64,000 nt of DNA, taken from contig QANY01000261.1 in the NCBI GenBank assembly GCA_003255025.1, forward strand, positions 1,977,551 to 2,041,550, in the 5' to 3' direction. Below the pieces are notes generated by a model that ran no database searches, was not told the origin of the DNA, and saw only the letters and a program-made list of their open reading frames with translations. Shown here in pieces: positions 26,030-36,146 of the stretch. A program made the position numbers and the translations under genes. The DNA is from Datisca glomerata. Taxonomy: Eukaryota; Streptophyta; Magnoliopsida; Cucurbitales; Datiscaceae. Every line of letters starts with the position of its first letter. Positions within the stretch are counted from its first letter, which is position 1.

Positions 26030-28440
26030 ATTTGGGTGGTAATCTCTTAGTAAGCGGATCTGCAACCATGAAGTTTGTTCTGCTGCGCTCTATAGACAAC
26101 TATCCACTCTAAACTATTTCCTTAACAACCAAGAACTTGATGTCTATATACTTTGACTTTGTCAAACTCCTGTTGTTATTGAAATATAGAACAGCTGACT
26201 TATTGTCACAAAATAACATGAGTGATCTCTTAATAGCGTCCATTATGCGTAGCCCTGTGATAAAATTCCGTAGTCATATTCTCTGATTGGATGCCTCATA
26301 ACAAGTTATGAACTCTGCTGTCATGGTAGAAGAGGCTATAAATGACTGTTTAGCACTCTTTCAAGAGACAACACCTCCAGGTACCAGAAAAAAATAGCTC
26401 GACGTAGATTTCATACTATCTTGGCATCTGGCAAAATCGGGGTCACTATATCCAACGATCACAATTTGATCTAACATTGATACGTGAGCATGTAGTTTTT
26501 TATTCTATGTAAATACTACAAGACCCATTTTGCTACTTTCCAATGGTTTATGCCTGGATTGCTTAAATATATGCCCAACATACAGAAGTGTACAAACCTG
26601 TGCATACATCAGGCTCTCTACTTCTGAGGCATATGTGATCTTCTGGATTTCCTTTTCCTCAATCATTCTTAGGGCACTGATTGTGACTAAGTCTGTCTCC
26701 CTTAGCCATAGGGGTATCACCTGATTTGCAGTCTTACATGACATATATTTTAAGAGCCTTTTTGATATAGCTCTTTTGAAATAATCCAAGAATACCCCGA
26801 GAACAATCTCAATGTATTTGGATCTCTAATATAAAAGAGGCGTTACCAAGATCTTTCATCTCAAAACTCTTAACTAGAAAACTCTTAGTGTCATACAATA
26901 AACCTATATCGTTGCTGGCAAGAAAGATGCCATCCATATATAAAACTAGAAAAATATGCTTGCACACACAAAACTTATGATATGTACAATCATCGATCAA
27001 TTTCATCTTAAAACCGAATGAGATGATCTCCTGATGAAACTTGAAATACCATTGCCAAGATGCTTGCTTGGGTCCATATATGGATTTTTTAAGTTTGCAA
27101 ACCATATTCTTTGGATCTATCGACACAAAAGTTTTTTGTTGCACCATATAAATCGTCTCTTCAATGTCACCAATGAGAAACGCCATCTTTACATCCATCT
27201 AATGTAACTCAAGATTGAAATGGGCCATCAATGCCATTATAATCCTCAAAGAGTTTTTTTCGTAGAAACCTGAGAGAAAATCTCTATATAATCAATGCCT
27301 TCTTTATGTGTAAAGCCCTTTGTGATAAGACGAGTTTTGTATCTTTTCACATTACCTTTTGAATCTCTCTTAGTCTTAAAAATTCATTTGAAACCAATGA
27401 GTTTCACACCTTCTAGTAATAGGACAAGATCTCACACGTCATTGCCCTTCAATATTCTCATTCATGGCATCAATCTACTTCTGAGAGTTAGAACTTTTCA
27501 TGACTTAACGGAAGTTGATCGAGTCATTTTTCATTACTCCAATCTCTATCTTATGTTCTTGGAGAAATACAATGTAATCGTCTGGCACTACACTCCTCCT
27601 CTTTCTAGTGCATCTTCTTAATGTCATAGGTTATTGAGGTGCTAGAGTTTATTCTTCTGAAATAATTTCTTGAATGTGAGGTTCTTCGATATTGTCTTGA
27701 TGTGTTGTGTCATGAGCAATGTCAGGAACGCGACCCTGATCAATACTAATAACACATGTGGAAATATCAACATATTCATTCTGAAAGACAAAATCCCTAA
27801 CCATATATCCCCCCACAAACTCGGCATCCTCAAAGAACCGTGCATTTTCCGTCTAAAAAATTGACCTAGTCCTGGGATCATAAAAGTTGTACCCTCGGGT
27901 CTTTTAGAATATCCGACAAAACAACAACTCACCGTCCTTAGGTCCAGTTTCTTTTCATTAGGCCTATAAGGCCTTGCCTCAGCTGGACATCCCCAAACAT
28001 GCAAATGCTTTAGACTATATTTCTAACTGGTCCAATGTTCATATGGCATTTTGGAAGTCGCTTTGATTAGAATTCTGTTAAGGATGTACGCCGCAGGCTT
28101 AAATGCTTCATCCCACAGTGATTTTGGTAAGAATGACTAATCGTACGCTCCACCATGTCCTTAAGCGTTCTGTTTCGTCCTCAGCAACACCATTCATAGT
28201 AGTGAACCTGGCATAATGTACTGTGGGACGATACCGCATTCCTCTAGAAATTTATTAAACGATCATAGAGTTGTTCACTTGAACCGCCATATCTGCAATA
28301 GTACTCACCATCACTGTCAAAATTGATACTTTTGTCATATGAGGTACTCCTATCTGTACGTGGTGAAGGAGAATTAGTCATCAACATAAGGTCGATGTTC
28401 ATGACTCCAAGAACTATCATGACGTGCTTTTTGTAGGACT
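26030..28440 (-). pseudogene. Partial pol of copia element C
   Basis: Read on -. Integrase core remnants lie at about 28020-28440. The integrase C-terminal segment MHVWGCPAEARPYRPNEKK is at 27950-28004. The reverse transcriptase palm at 26809-27198 includes CKLKKSIYGPKQASWQW and LVLYMDGIFLAS. RNase H remnants run to about 26030. The active site reads YMDG where the family has Y(V/M)DD, so a catalytic aspartate is lost. Several stops also break the frame. Confidence 0.85.
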
Positions 28441-28888
28441 TAAAGTTTAGCCATTTAATACTTTACTTTCTTGATGCTGGCAGTAATATTAACATGAGTA
28501 ATAACTTTACAGAGAACAATTAACTAACCTACAAGCTCACTAAAGTCCCAAAAAATAAGAATAAATTCAAGCAAAAGTAAACTTCATCTCAAGACACTGG
28601 ACAATCTATTAATATTTTGATTTTGGTCAAAATTATTAACTTGTAAGTGATGCTTTGGTGTAGTAATGAAACACTAATAATAAATAACATATCGAACAAG
28701 AAACCTTTGTGCAGATTTATTGTTCATATGTAAAACTAAATAATCATTACATATTTATTACCATTAAGCATGTGTAATTTTGTCAAATATTTATCATTTG
28801 AGCTGGTAAATCACATAAGTTACACACACATAACATTTTATATTTTAAGACATAATTACTTTTCACAAGAGAGATCACTTTGACAAAA
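28441..28888. other. AT-rich segment inside element C, no gene seen
   Basis: It lies where gag and protease would be expected. No gag or protease motif is visible on either strand. Confidence 0.5.
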
Positions 28889-28997
28889 TATTACTTCAAT
28901 TAATTCATCACAAAATATATATAAACATTAAATTAATTGATAAATAATTAATTTAATGTTTATATATATTTTGAGAAGAATTAATTGAAGTAATATG
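28889..28997. repeat. Near-perfect palindrome, 51-bp arms
   Basis: Left arm 28889-28939 and right arm 28947-28997 are reverse complements at 49 of 51 positions, with a 7-base loop (GATAAAT). The sequence is very AT-rich. It could be a foldback MITE or give a hairpin RNA if transcribed. It lies inside element C. Confidence 0.95.
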
Positions 28998-29190
28998 AAT
29001 AATTAATTTTTACGAGCCTTAAAAAATTTAGTTTGAAATTATTTTAATCAAACAATTCGTGAAACAAAAATTAATTTGTCAAATAATCTTTAAAATTAAT
29101 TTAATAAAATAATAAAAATAATTTATTTTATTTGAAGGAAAAAAGATGAGAGCTGGGAAAGCCCATCCCTTCCTTTCTCTTACAGGCCAC

Positions 29191-30035
29191 TAGAGGTGGC
29201 AACCGGGCCGGTTCGACCCGTGAAACCGGCTGAACCGGCACAGCCCGTGAATCTAACTTTTTTTTCTAAAAAATTGAACAATAATGCATGTAATGAAGTT
29301 TAAAACTTTGACATCTCCCTTATAAATCATACTCTTTATCAATAGACCAAGACAACCTTTGTTAAATATATTGTTTAAAATATATTCTTATTTAACACAT
29401 TTCATCAAAACTTCAAATGATAAAATTTTGAGATAAGCGTATTTAAGTAAATAAAAAATAATATTTTTCATTTAAATGGATATTTATTCAATGAAAAATT
29501 GGATTCATGAAAACTTTTAAAAATATTGGTTGAATATTCCTAATTTTTTTGTTCTGTTAATGAACATAAATTATAAATTAGTTATTAATTATTTATTATA
29601 TTTTTTAGATTTTATGTGAATATGAATATCACTAGTTTATGAATTTAATAAATAAAATAATTATTTTACTTATTATTACAAGTTTTTCTATTGAGATTTT
29701 AAAGTAATAAAATAAAATAATTATATGAAAGTAACATGATTTTCATATAATTTAGTGGTAATCGCTACACTTCATCTATTCCCCACCAAGGTTCAACCCT
29801 CCCCATCAACATTTTTTAGAATTAAATCACATTAAAAGGAGGGGAAATGGGTCGAGTCAGTTATTTAACTGGGGTTGGCCCGTGAACTAGCCCAGTCCGC
29901 GACTTCACGGGTCGGTTCAACGGTTCATCCCCGGGACGCCCTATTTCTGGCTTCTTGGCATGAAACTGGCCCGTGAACCGCCTGGAGAGGCCCAGCCCGG
30001 TTGTGAACATGCGGGCTGGCCTGGTTACCACCCCT
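29191..30035. mobile_element. Non-autonomous hAT transposon
   Basis: The terminal inverted repeats are TAGAGGTGGCAACCGGGCCG on the left and the complement of TAGGGGTGGTAACCAGGCCA on the right, typical hAT ends. Multiple GGCCCG/CGGGCC motifs near the ends match hAT subterminal repeats. The flanking 8-mers CAGGCCAC (29183-29190) and CAGCCCAC (30036-30043) differ at one base and fit an 8-bp target duplication. The interior (845 bp in total) has no transposase. The open frames crossing its right end are not genes. Confidence 0.88.
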
Positions 30036-30110
30036 ACAGCCCACAACCTTGCCAATTTGTTTTTAAATATCTGTGAAATCACCCTAGGGTTTTCACCCCT
30101 AGTGTCGCTG

Positions 30111-30198
30111 CCAGGCCGCGGCTTTCTGAATCGCCGTGCCAAGGCCGCGGCTTTCCTGATAGCCTTGGCCAAGGCTGCGACTCTCCTTGTCAGCGTGA
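30111..30198. repeat. Three ~29-bp tandem units in element C leader
   Basis: GCCAGGCCGCGGCTTTCTGA, GCCAAGGCCGCGGCTTTCCT and GCCAAGGCTGCGACTCTCCT follow each other. It is an unusually GC-rich patch in the leader. Confidence 0.75.
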
Positions 30199-30422
30199 CT
30201 ACAATACTGCGTCGGTCTCCTGTCATTGTCGGCCACCAATGCTGGCCGACAGTCGAATTTAACCAAAAAATATATATACAATTTACCAAAAATATACCAG
30301 TTTTCAAATCTAATAAATTGTCAAACAATTATCAAATTTAAGAACTCTAGAACATAACCATATAAACACATAATCGTGGATCCAAAAACTCAATTCTGAT
30401 TCTCAATGATTCAACATGAATT

Positions 30423-30434
30423 GCTCTGATACCA
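30423..30434 (-). promoter_or_regulatory. Primer-binding site of element C (tRNA-iMet type)
   Basis: TGGTATCAGAGC on the - strand, two bases after the LTR terminal AACA. It is a perfect match to the standard plant copia site complementary to initiator methionine tRNA. Confidence 0.92.
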
Positions 30435-30436
30435 CT

Positions 30437-30800
30437 TGTTAAATAAAAATTTTATCGGTATAAACCATATCTTAAATCCCAAGAACTCATGTTGAGCACA
30501 TAAAAAATCAAATAACTGTAAAAGTGGAAGCGTACCTAAATCCACGATAGTAAATCATAATTTATAGTTGAGCGGTTGACATTCCAGATCTACACAATTT
30601 CCTACCAGAGAGTCTCTTTTGATTAAGCCTCTCTATTTTCTCTCAAACGATGGAATATTAGGGAGAATATAATGATTTTCTTTCGATCGTATGACGAGAT
30701 AACATAATCACTTATAGATAACATATATATTATCTTTTGATATTTTTATTTTGGCCCATCATAATAATAGAAATTATCCTAATGTCTCTATATTTTCAAG
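30437..30800 (-). repeat. 5' LTR of copia element C, truncated
   Basis: Ends at TGTTAAATAAAA (+ strand reading) and matches the terminal LTR segments at 24213-24490 and 25233-25440. Similarity to the 3' LTR fades near 30800, before the LTR start is reached, so the outer part is lost or strongly diverged. Confidence 0.75.
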
Positions 30801-32163
30801 TACCATAACGTGAAGAATTTCTAGCATCCACGTAAGCATTTAAGTCCATTTATTATTATAAATGTGGACCCGATTACTTACGTAACGGTTATCGGAAGCC
30901 ATAGTCACATTATGACTACCACACTCCATAATCTCTCCATAACATGACTCTTCTATTCAATAGTATTTAGCATCCACTGCATGTGAAATGCAGGTTATAG
31001 AAGTCTTAATTTGTTATGGGTCAATTTCGTAGGACGCTCCTTTACATGAACTTCTGTTATACAAGGGGAAGAGAAAGAGAGAGAGACTTGACCATAAAGT
31101 GTGATAGTGAAATACAAAACAAACTTTAAGAAAAAATAATGATGTAAATGAAGCATCAAAGATATTGTCTACACTTCATTGTGAAATATGTTATTTCCAT
31201 CAAAAAGCACTAATCATTAAACAATAACATAATCAATTAAGGAAACCTGCTTTCCTTTGGAAAAGAAACTCAAAGAGTGGAGTAGTTAATGAGGTTAGAA
31301 TAAGAAAAACAAAAGATTAATAGGGTCCACATTTAGGTATTACATCAATATATTTTTAATATTTTAATTTGACATGAAATGTCCAACTACTCAAGACAAA
31401 AGTGCGTAAATATTAAAATAAAAGTGTTTAGAAAATATTAGAATTGACCCAATATTTAAATATTTGGTGTATTTGCTCATCCATGTGCCTGTAGCCCTTC
31501 TTGATCATCTAACCCCACCTAATCTCACTTGCTTTCTTATGTCCTTTTATGCCTTCTCCATGCAAAAGAATTGAGACAATGAGAAAGAAATGGGAATAAT
31601 ATGAAGAAACGCCATAAGAAATTTTGAACCATTACACTTATTCTCAATGATTCTGATGATGCAAGGATAAAGCCAAGCTCTCTAATTTCATGTTTATTTT
31701 TCAAAATAAAAAATTGACTCTTCCCTCTTCATTCTTATTTCATTGTTTATTGAAATTTTAAATGACTGATTCCATATTTAAGTCAATATGTGATATTTAC
31801 TTAAGAATTTAAAATTCGAGACTCAATACAAATGCCAAAATTTCACAATAACTATTTACGTAAAGGTTGAAGTATATATAAAAAAGGGTAATACAATATA
31901 CTTCAATATAATATTATGAAGGACACATCAGAAATATATATTTTCTCCAATAAACTTCATATATAATGTCTAAAATATTATATTGACGAATATCCTTATT
32001 CTTCATATACCACAACTTCATATCACAAAAATAAATAAATGAAATCTAAGTAAAATAGCACAACTCACAAAAATTAAAAGTATTAATTAACCCACAAAAC
32101 TAAAACTGTTTCTTTTTTTCCTATTCCGAATATACCCCCACATTAGATGGTGGAATACCAAAT
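30801..32163. other. Downstream region of the LRR gene, no other gene seen
   Basis: AT-rich intergenic DNA with no domain-bearing frame. It should contain the 3' UTR of the LRR gene, but I cannot fix the polyadenylation site. Confidence 0.45.
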
Positions 32164-33363
32164 CTACCCCCTCCACTCGTTGCACTGCTCCATAGGTCTA
32201 GTCTTCTGGGTCCCAGCCTTCAGAGGGCATGTTTGTATGGGAGGGACCATACAGTTATACTGTAGACATAGGGACGTGCTCAGAGGAATCTCAGCCGTCG
32301 GATTAATCTCAATCCCAGTAAGATAATTGTGCTGTAAATACAGTATTTGTATACTAGCCGTTAGTAACCGGTCCACGAAGCTACCTGGGACTTCACCAAT
32401 GAACCGGTTGTTGTTCAGGTAGAGGTTCTGTACGGTTGAGAGCATCGGCGAGATGGGACCGGACAACCTGTTGTAGCTGAGATCAACGGTTGGGATTGTC
32501 ACTTGATCAGCCGGTTCAACTCGGCCGGAAAAGAGGTTTCTCTGTAACTGTAGGTTGGTGATTGGAAAGGCGAAGAGCCGGCCTGGAATGGTTCCAGTTA
32601 ACTGGTTCAGGCTGAGGTCAAGGTAGTTCAATTGGTTTAGCCGATTTAGGAGACGGTCTACAGGGCCGGTGAGCCGGTTCCAGGAGAGGGAGAGGTATTG
32701 GAGTGAGGGTGGGAGAGTGTCTGGGCCGAGTGAACCGGAGAGATTGTTGTGCTTCAAATCGAGGCGGGTTAGTGTGTGGGAGAGGAAGAGAGGGACCGAA
32801 CCCGAAAGCCGGTTGTGGCAGAGAATGACGTTGGATAACTCCGGCAATGCTCCGACAGACCGAGGGATATCTCCGTTGAGCTGGTTGTAGCTAAGGTCCA
32901 GGGTCCTCAAGCTTCGTAGCTCTCCAAGCGTCGCAGGAATCTCGCCGGTGATGAAGTTACGGCTGACGGCGAGGAATCGCAGGTTCTTCAACTGGGATAC
33001 AGACGGTGGGAGAGAACCGAAGATCCGACCCGGAACGATGGAGAACTCAGCGAGAGCAGAGAGCTTACCAATGGCCGGGTCAAGTCGTCCAGTAAGACCA
33101 GGCGAACCAGCTCTAGGATCGCCGAGATTGAGAGCAATAACCTTGTCGAATTCACAGTAAACGCCGGCGAAATTACACGGGTCCGAAGTAAAATCCCAGG
33201 AGGCAAAGAAATTAGAGCCAGGCATGTCTTCCAGAGCCTTCCGAATCGATTGCAGAGCCAAAAAATCAATCGGGTCCAAAATCGCGAACACGAACACATT
33301 GCATTGCATCAAACACAAGGTAATCAAAACTAATGGTCCCATAAAACCCTCAATCTTCGCCAT
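32164..33363 (-). CDS. Secreted leucine-rich-repeat protein, no kinase domain
   Basis: A single-exon gene of 399 codons plus stop. I place the start at the ATG at 33361-33363; an in-frame TTG three codons upstream is not a likely plant start. Residues 1 to ~28 (MAKIEGFMGPLVLITLCLM...) form a signal peptide. An LRR N-terminal cap with SDPCNFAGVYC follows, then about ten plant-type repeats of the L..L.LS.N.L.G.IP form. The C-terminus is cysteine-rich (CLQYNCMVPP, then two more Cys) and ends NEWRG. No membrane segment or kinase is present, so it is probably apoplastic or cell-wall located, as a recognition or adaptor protein. The GC content is well above its surroundings. The ligand is unknown. 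The family call is strong and the exact orthologue is not assigned. Confidence 0.93.
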   Translation of the reverse strand: MAKIEGFMGPLVLITLCLMQCNVFVFAILDPIDFLALQSIRKALEDMPGSNFFASWDFTSDPCNFAGVYCEFDKVIALNLGDPRAGSPGLTGRLDPAIGKLSALAEFSIVPGRIFGSLPPSVSQLKNLRFLAVSRNFITGEIPATLGELRSLRTLDLSYNQLNGDIPRSVGALPELSNVILCHNRLSGSVPLFLSHTLTRLDLKHNNLSGSLGPDTLPPSLQYLSLSWNRLTGPVDRLLNRLNQLNYLDLSLNQLTGTIPGRLFAFPITNLQLQRNLFSGRVEPADQVTIPTVDLSYNRLSGPISPMLSTVQNLYLNNNRFIGEVPGSFVDRLLTASIQILYLQHNYLTGIEINPTAEIPLSTSLCLQYNCMVPPIQTCPLKAGTQKTRPMEQCNEWRG

Positions 33364-33427
33364 TAGAAGCAAGAACTGAGTGGAGGAGATGAAGTGTGGG
33401 AGTGAGAAAAGAAAATGGTGTGGATGG

Positions 33428-33438
33428 GTTTTATAGAG
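33428..33438 (-). promoter_or_regulatory. TATA box of the LRR gene
   Basis: CTCTATAAAAC on the - strand, about 65-75 bases before the ATG, which implies a 5' leader of about 35-40 bases. Confidence 0.7.
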
Positions 33439-33691
33439 GAAGCAACCGAGTGCTTTTGGTGACTACGAAAACGCTTTTCCGTGAGAGAAAAAAAAGTGGA
33501 ATGGACGATTTCTCGTGTGAAGTAAGCGTGAAAACTTTTAATGGCGGAACTATATACAGATTTAGAAAGTAACAGGAAAAAAAAACAAAAACAAAATTGA
33601 TGGTGGGCTTCTTGAATCTTGAAAGAGAAGCAAGTTAAATCTTGATTCTCTCTGAATCTTCTTCTTATTTCTTCTTCAATCAGAGTGTTTG

Positions 33692-33787
33692 ATGGCTTTT
33701 TTTAGAGCTATGGCTTCACAAAGAAGATGCAATGACTACCTCTACTACTTCCTCTGCAGACTCACACTGCTCTCAATGATATTTTAG
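33692..33787 (+). CDS. Possible 31-aa small peptide, divergent to the LRR gene
   Basis: ATG at 33692 to TAG at 33787 encodes MAFFRAMASQRRCNDYLYYF and then a hydrophobic tail ending MIF. A pyrimidine-rich, leader-like stretch (CTTCTTCTTATTTCTTCTTC) lies just upstream and a TATA-like CTATATAC lies near 33549. I recognise no family. An ORF this short can arise by chance, so this is only a candidate. It could equally be part of the LRR gene's upstream region. Confidence 0.22.
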   Translation: MAFFRAMASQRRCNDYLYYFLCRLTLLSMIF

Positions 33788-34790
33788 GCATTATTTAATT
33801 ATTTTTCATCATTTATTAGGGTGATATTATTTGTTTCTTTATTGGGATTAGGTTCGGGAACAAACGGTTGTACGAGCCGACGTGGACAAAGATGCTGAGG
33901 CTCGAGTGACAGAGAATCAGGTGGAATAAGTGGTTCGGACGGATATCACGTGCCAGCTCGGTTTATCGCTCCTATTGGGAAAGGAGAAGAAATTCGTGGT
34001 GGCCAAGTAAGCTTAAGGCGTCTGGTTAACGTTACTAAGAATTGCCCACCATTAAACGTGACCCCACCCAGATAGGATTCTGACACGTCATGAGCAAATT
34101 AGACCATGTCTTTTAATAAAAAAAAATTAAAAATAAGAGGACTAAGATAATTGGAAATCTGATGGTAAGAATTAGAGTTAAATTGGGAATTAGTCTAAGA
34201 AATGGGCACACTTAGATGTCGAGTTTTTTTTATATGGATGTCGGGTGAATCTTACATATATTTAGTGAACATTTTTTACATTTAATGAACCACATGTATT
34301 TAATGAAACACATACATATTTGGTCAACGGCAAAAAATATGTATAGTAAAAAACTTAGAACCTAGGTTGACAACAAAAGAAGGGGTGGAAGGCGTGAGGG
34401 CCAGGTTGTCGTGGGAGTTATAATGTACTGCTTGTCTTATGTGAGAGAGTAGACCAAGACTGGGATTCTCATTCTTTCCCCTTAGTAACGACCAGTCTTT
34501 AAAATTTCGGTGTTCTCCTTCTTATGTGGTCCTATTATTTATACCATTTGAGGTATTTATTGGACCTATTTTTTAGAGTACATACTTATTTTTGCAACTT
34601 TTAGAGTACATACTGAATATTGTTATATGCCATATAAATGAATCTATTTTATTTTGTGAAACGTGGTATTATATAAATAAAATATATGCAATACATATTT
34701 AAGGGACATCTAACATTAAATAAGACACATTATTATTGAGTATTATAATATTTAATCCTAGTGTCATTCTCATTTTTCGACATTTATAAA
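33788..34790. other. Upstream region of the LRR gene
   Basis: No gene recognised. It contains the CACGTG and TGACACGTCA sites listed separately and then AT-rich DNA. Confidence 0.5.
33947..33952. promoter_or_regulatory. G-box CACGTG
   Basis: CACGTG at about 510 bases upstream of the LRR-gene TATA box. A bZIP-type TGACACGTCA follows at 34081-34090. Both are known plant bZIP/bHLH binding cores, but occupancy is inferred only. Confidence 0.35.
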
Positions 34791-35650
34791 AGACCATCTG
34801 AGAATGAGATCCACTTGGACCTGAGGATGAGGTCCCTTAGACTTAGGACGAGGTCACCAAGTACCCGAGTACCCAAGGATGAAGTACCCAACTACTCGAG
34901 GATGGAGTCCCCCTCGAACCGAGGATAAGGTCTACAAGCACTCGAGGATAAGGTCTACAAGCACTCGAGGACGAGGTCCCCCTTGGACCCAAGACGAGCC
35001 CCATCCATAAACGCATGAAACCAAAGATGATCTCGATCCCTGCGTTGAATTCCATGTATTAGGAGAATGTCCTCAATGAACCGAGTCTGAGGGCTAGCAA
35101 ACTCAACATAAGTCCAAGAAGGGGAAATAGACACTAAGATAGAAATAAATTTCTTAGGCGAGAAAAGTTCCCGCCTCCTCAAACTCAGTTCCTAAACTGA
35201 GCTAAACCAAGCCAATGACAATCAATTGATTATTTTAGGGTGTCATAAAGAGCATTTAGTATAGGAGGTCCAATTAGGGTCGAGATGGTACCTTGACAAA
35301 GATGAGGACAGGCTATCGAGACACCACACGTCATCACTCGCCCATGCCAATCCAATAAGAAAGACCCAAGATAAAAAATTATTCCAAGACAACACCTCAT
35401 TGGAGGGTGGATTATGGTCTGTACCTGAGATAGCCATGCCCTCGCTACCTCAGCTGCCCGAAATAACACCATAAAAATGGAGGTGATGACATTCATTGAG
35501 GTATGCAAAAAATACATCAAACTCCTAGCTTACTCCCCTCTACCTCCTTACTGACTTAAACTTCGGAGGGATAAAAAAAAGACCACCCCTCTCACTTTAA
35601 TCTCCTACTTTATCTTCTCCCATTACAATAAGTCAGTGAAGACATTGTTA
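34790..35650 (+). mobile_element. Ty3/gypsy-like LTR relic
   Basis: A GC-richer block between AT-rich flanks. CTGACTTAAACTTCGGAGGG at 35551-35570 matches the conserved CTGACTTGAGCGTCGGAGGG-type sequence near the transcription start region of many plant gypsy LTRs. GAGGANNAGGTC units recur at about 34820-34980, including a 23-bp unit twice at 34921-34966. No pol coding is attached. Both edges are approximate. The open frames on the - strand here carry no domain. Confidence 0.5.
34921..34966. repeat. Two exact 23-bp units
   Basis: GAGGATAAGGTCTACAAGCA plus CTC, repeated once head to tail. Looser copies lie on both sides. Confidence 0.9.
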
Positions 35651-36146
35651 ACATAGTCTCACTACCTCAGCTGCTCGCTCTTTTATTTTCTTAAATTCAA
35701 TGGAGTTTTGAAATTTATTAGTAAAAGATGTTGCTTAATTACTAAAATTAATGGATAATTATTGAGAAACACCCTGATTGTGATTTTTGAGTAATGTGTA
35801 CGATACCATTATACAATATGCTAGTTCAATTAACTGGAGTAAAAAGTATTGGGTTCGAGTTCACATTTCCTTTCCAAACTTAAAGAATGTAGAAATAATT
35901 CAGACTTCACATTTCCTTTCCAAAATTAAAGCTAATATCATTCATTAACACACTTCTTTGGCACTTAATCTCATGAATACGAATTGCTTCACAAATACTT
36001 GAGAATAATCCCACTTCTTCTACATCATAAATATCAATACATCACACAAATCTCGAAGATCTTTCGGCCTAAATTAAAAAGTCGGAAAAAATTTATTATT
36101 CGGCATCGATCTTCTGTCTTGCTGTAAGTTGGTTACCTGAAAAGCT
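35651..36146. other. 3' flank of the AHP gene
   Basis: Contains AATAAA on the - strand at 36092-36097, about 50 bases after the AHP stop. This is a plausible polyadenylation signal. Otherwise it is AT-rich, non-coding DNA. Confidence 0.5.

Larger units (their letters stand above)
25233..30800 (-). mobile_element. Ty1/copia LTR retrotransposon C, incomplete
   Basis: Read on -. The 5' LTR is partial at 30437-30800, with a primer-binding site at 30423-30434, a disrupted leader, pol remnants from integrase to RNase H (28440 down to 26030), a polypurine tract and a 3' LTR (25564 down to 25233). Gag, protease and the N-terminal part of integrase are missing. The leader is interrupted by a hAT element. 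Its sequence is distinct from elements A, B and D. Confidence 0.85.

Noticed and set aside
29861..30341. Frames of 122-155 codons crossing the right end of the hAT element
   Set aside because: They span a transposon end and repeat-rich leader and encode no known domain.
32669..33299. Frames on + and - within the LRR gene
   Set aside because: Shadows of the high-GC LRR coding sequence.
33364..33372. Start of the LRR protein at the upstream in-frame TTG
   Set aside because: Plant nuclear genes rarely start at TTG. The ATG three codons later leads directly into a good signal peptide.
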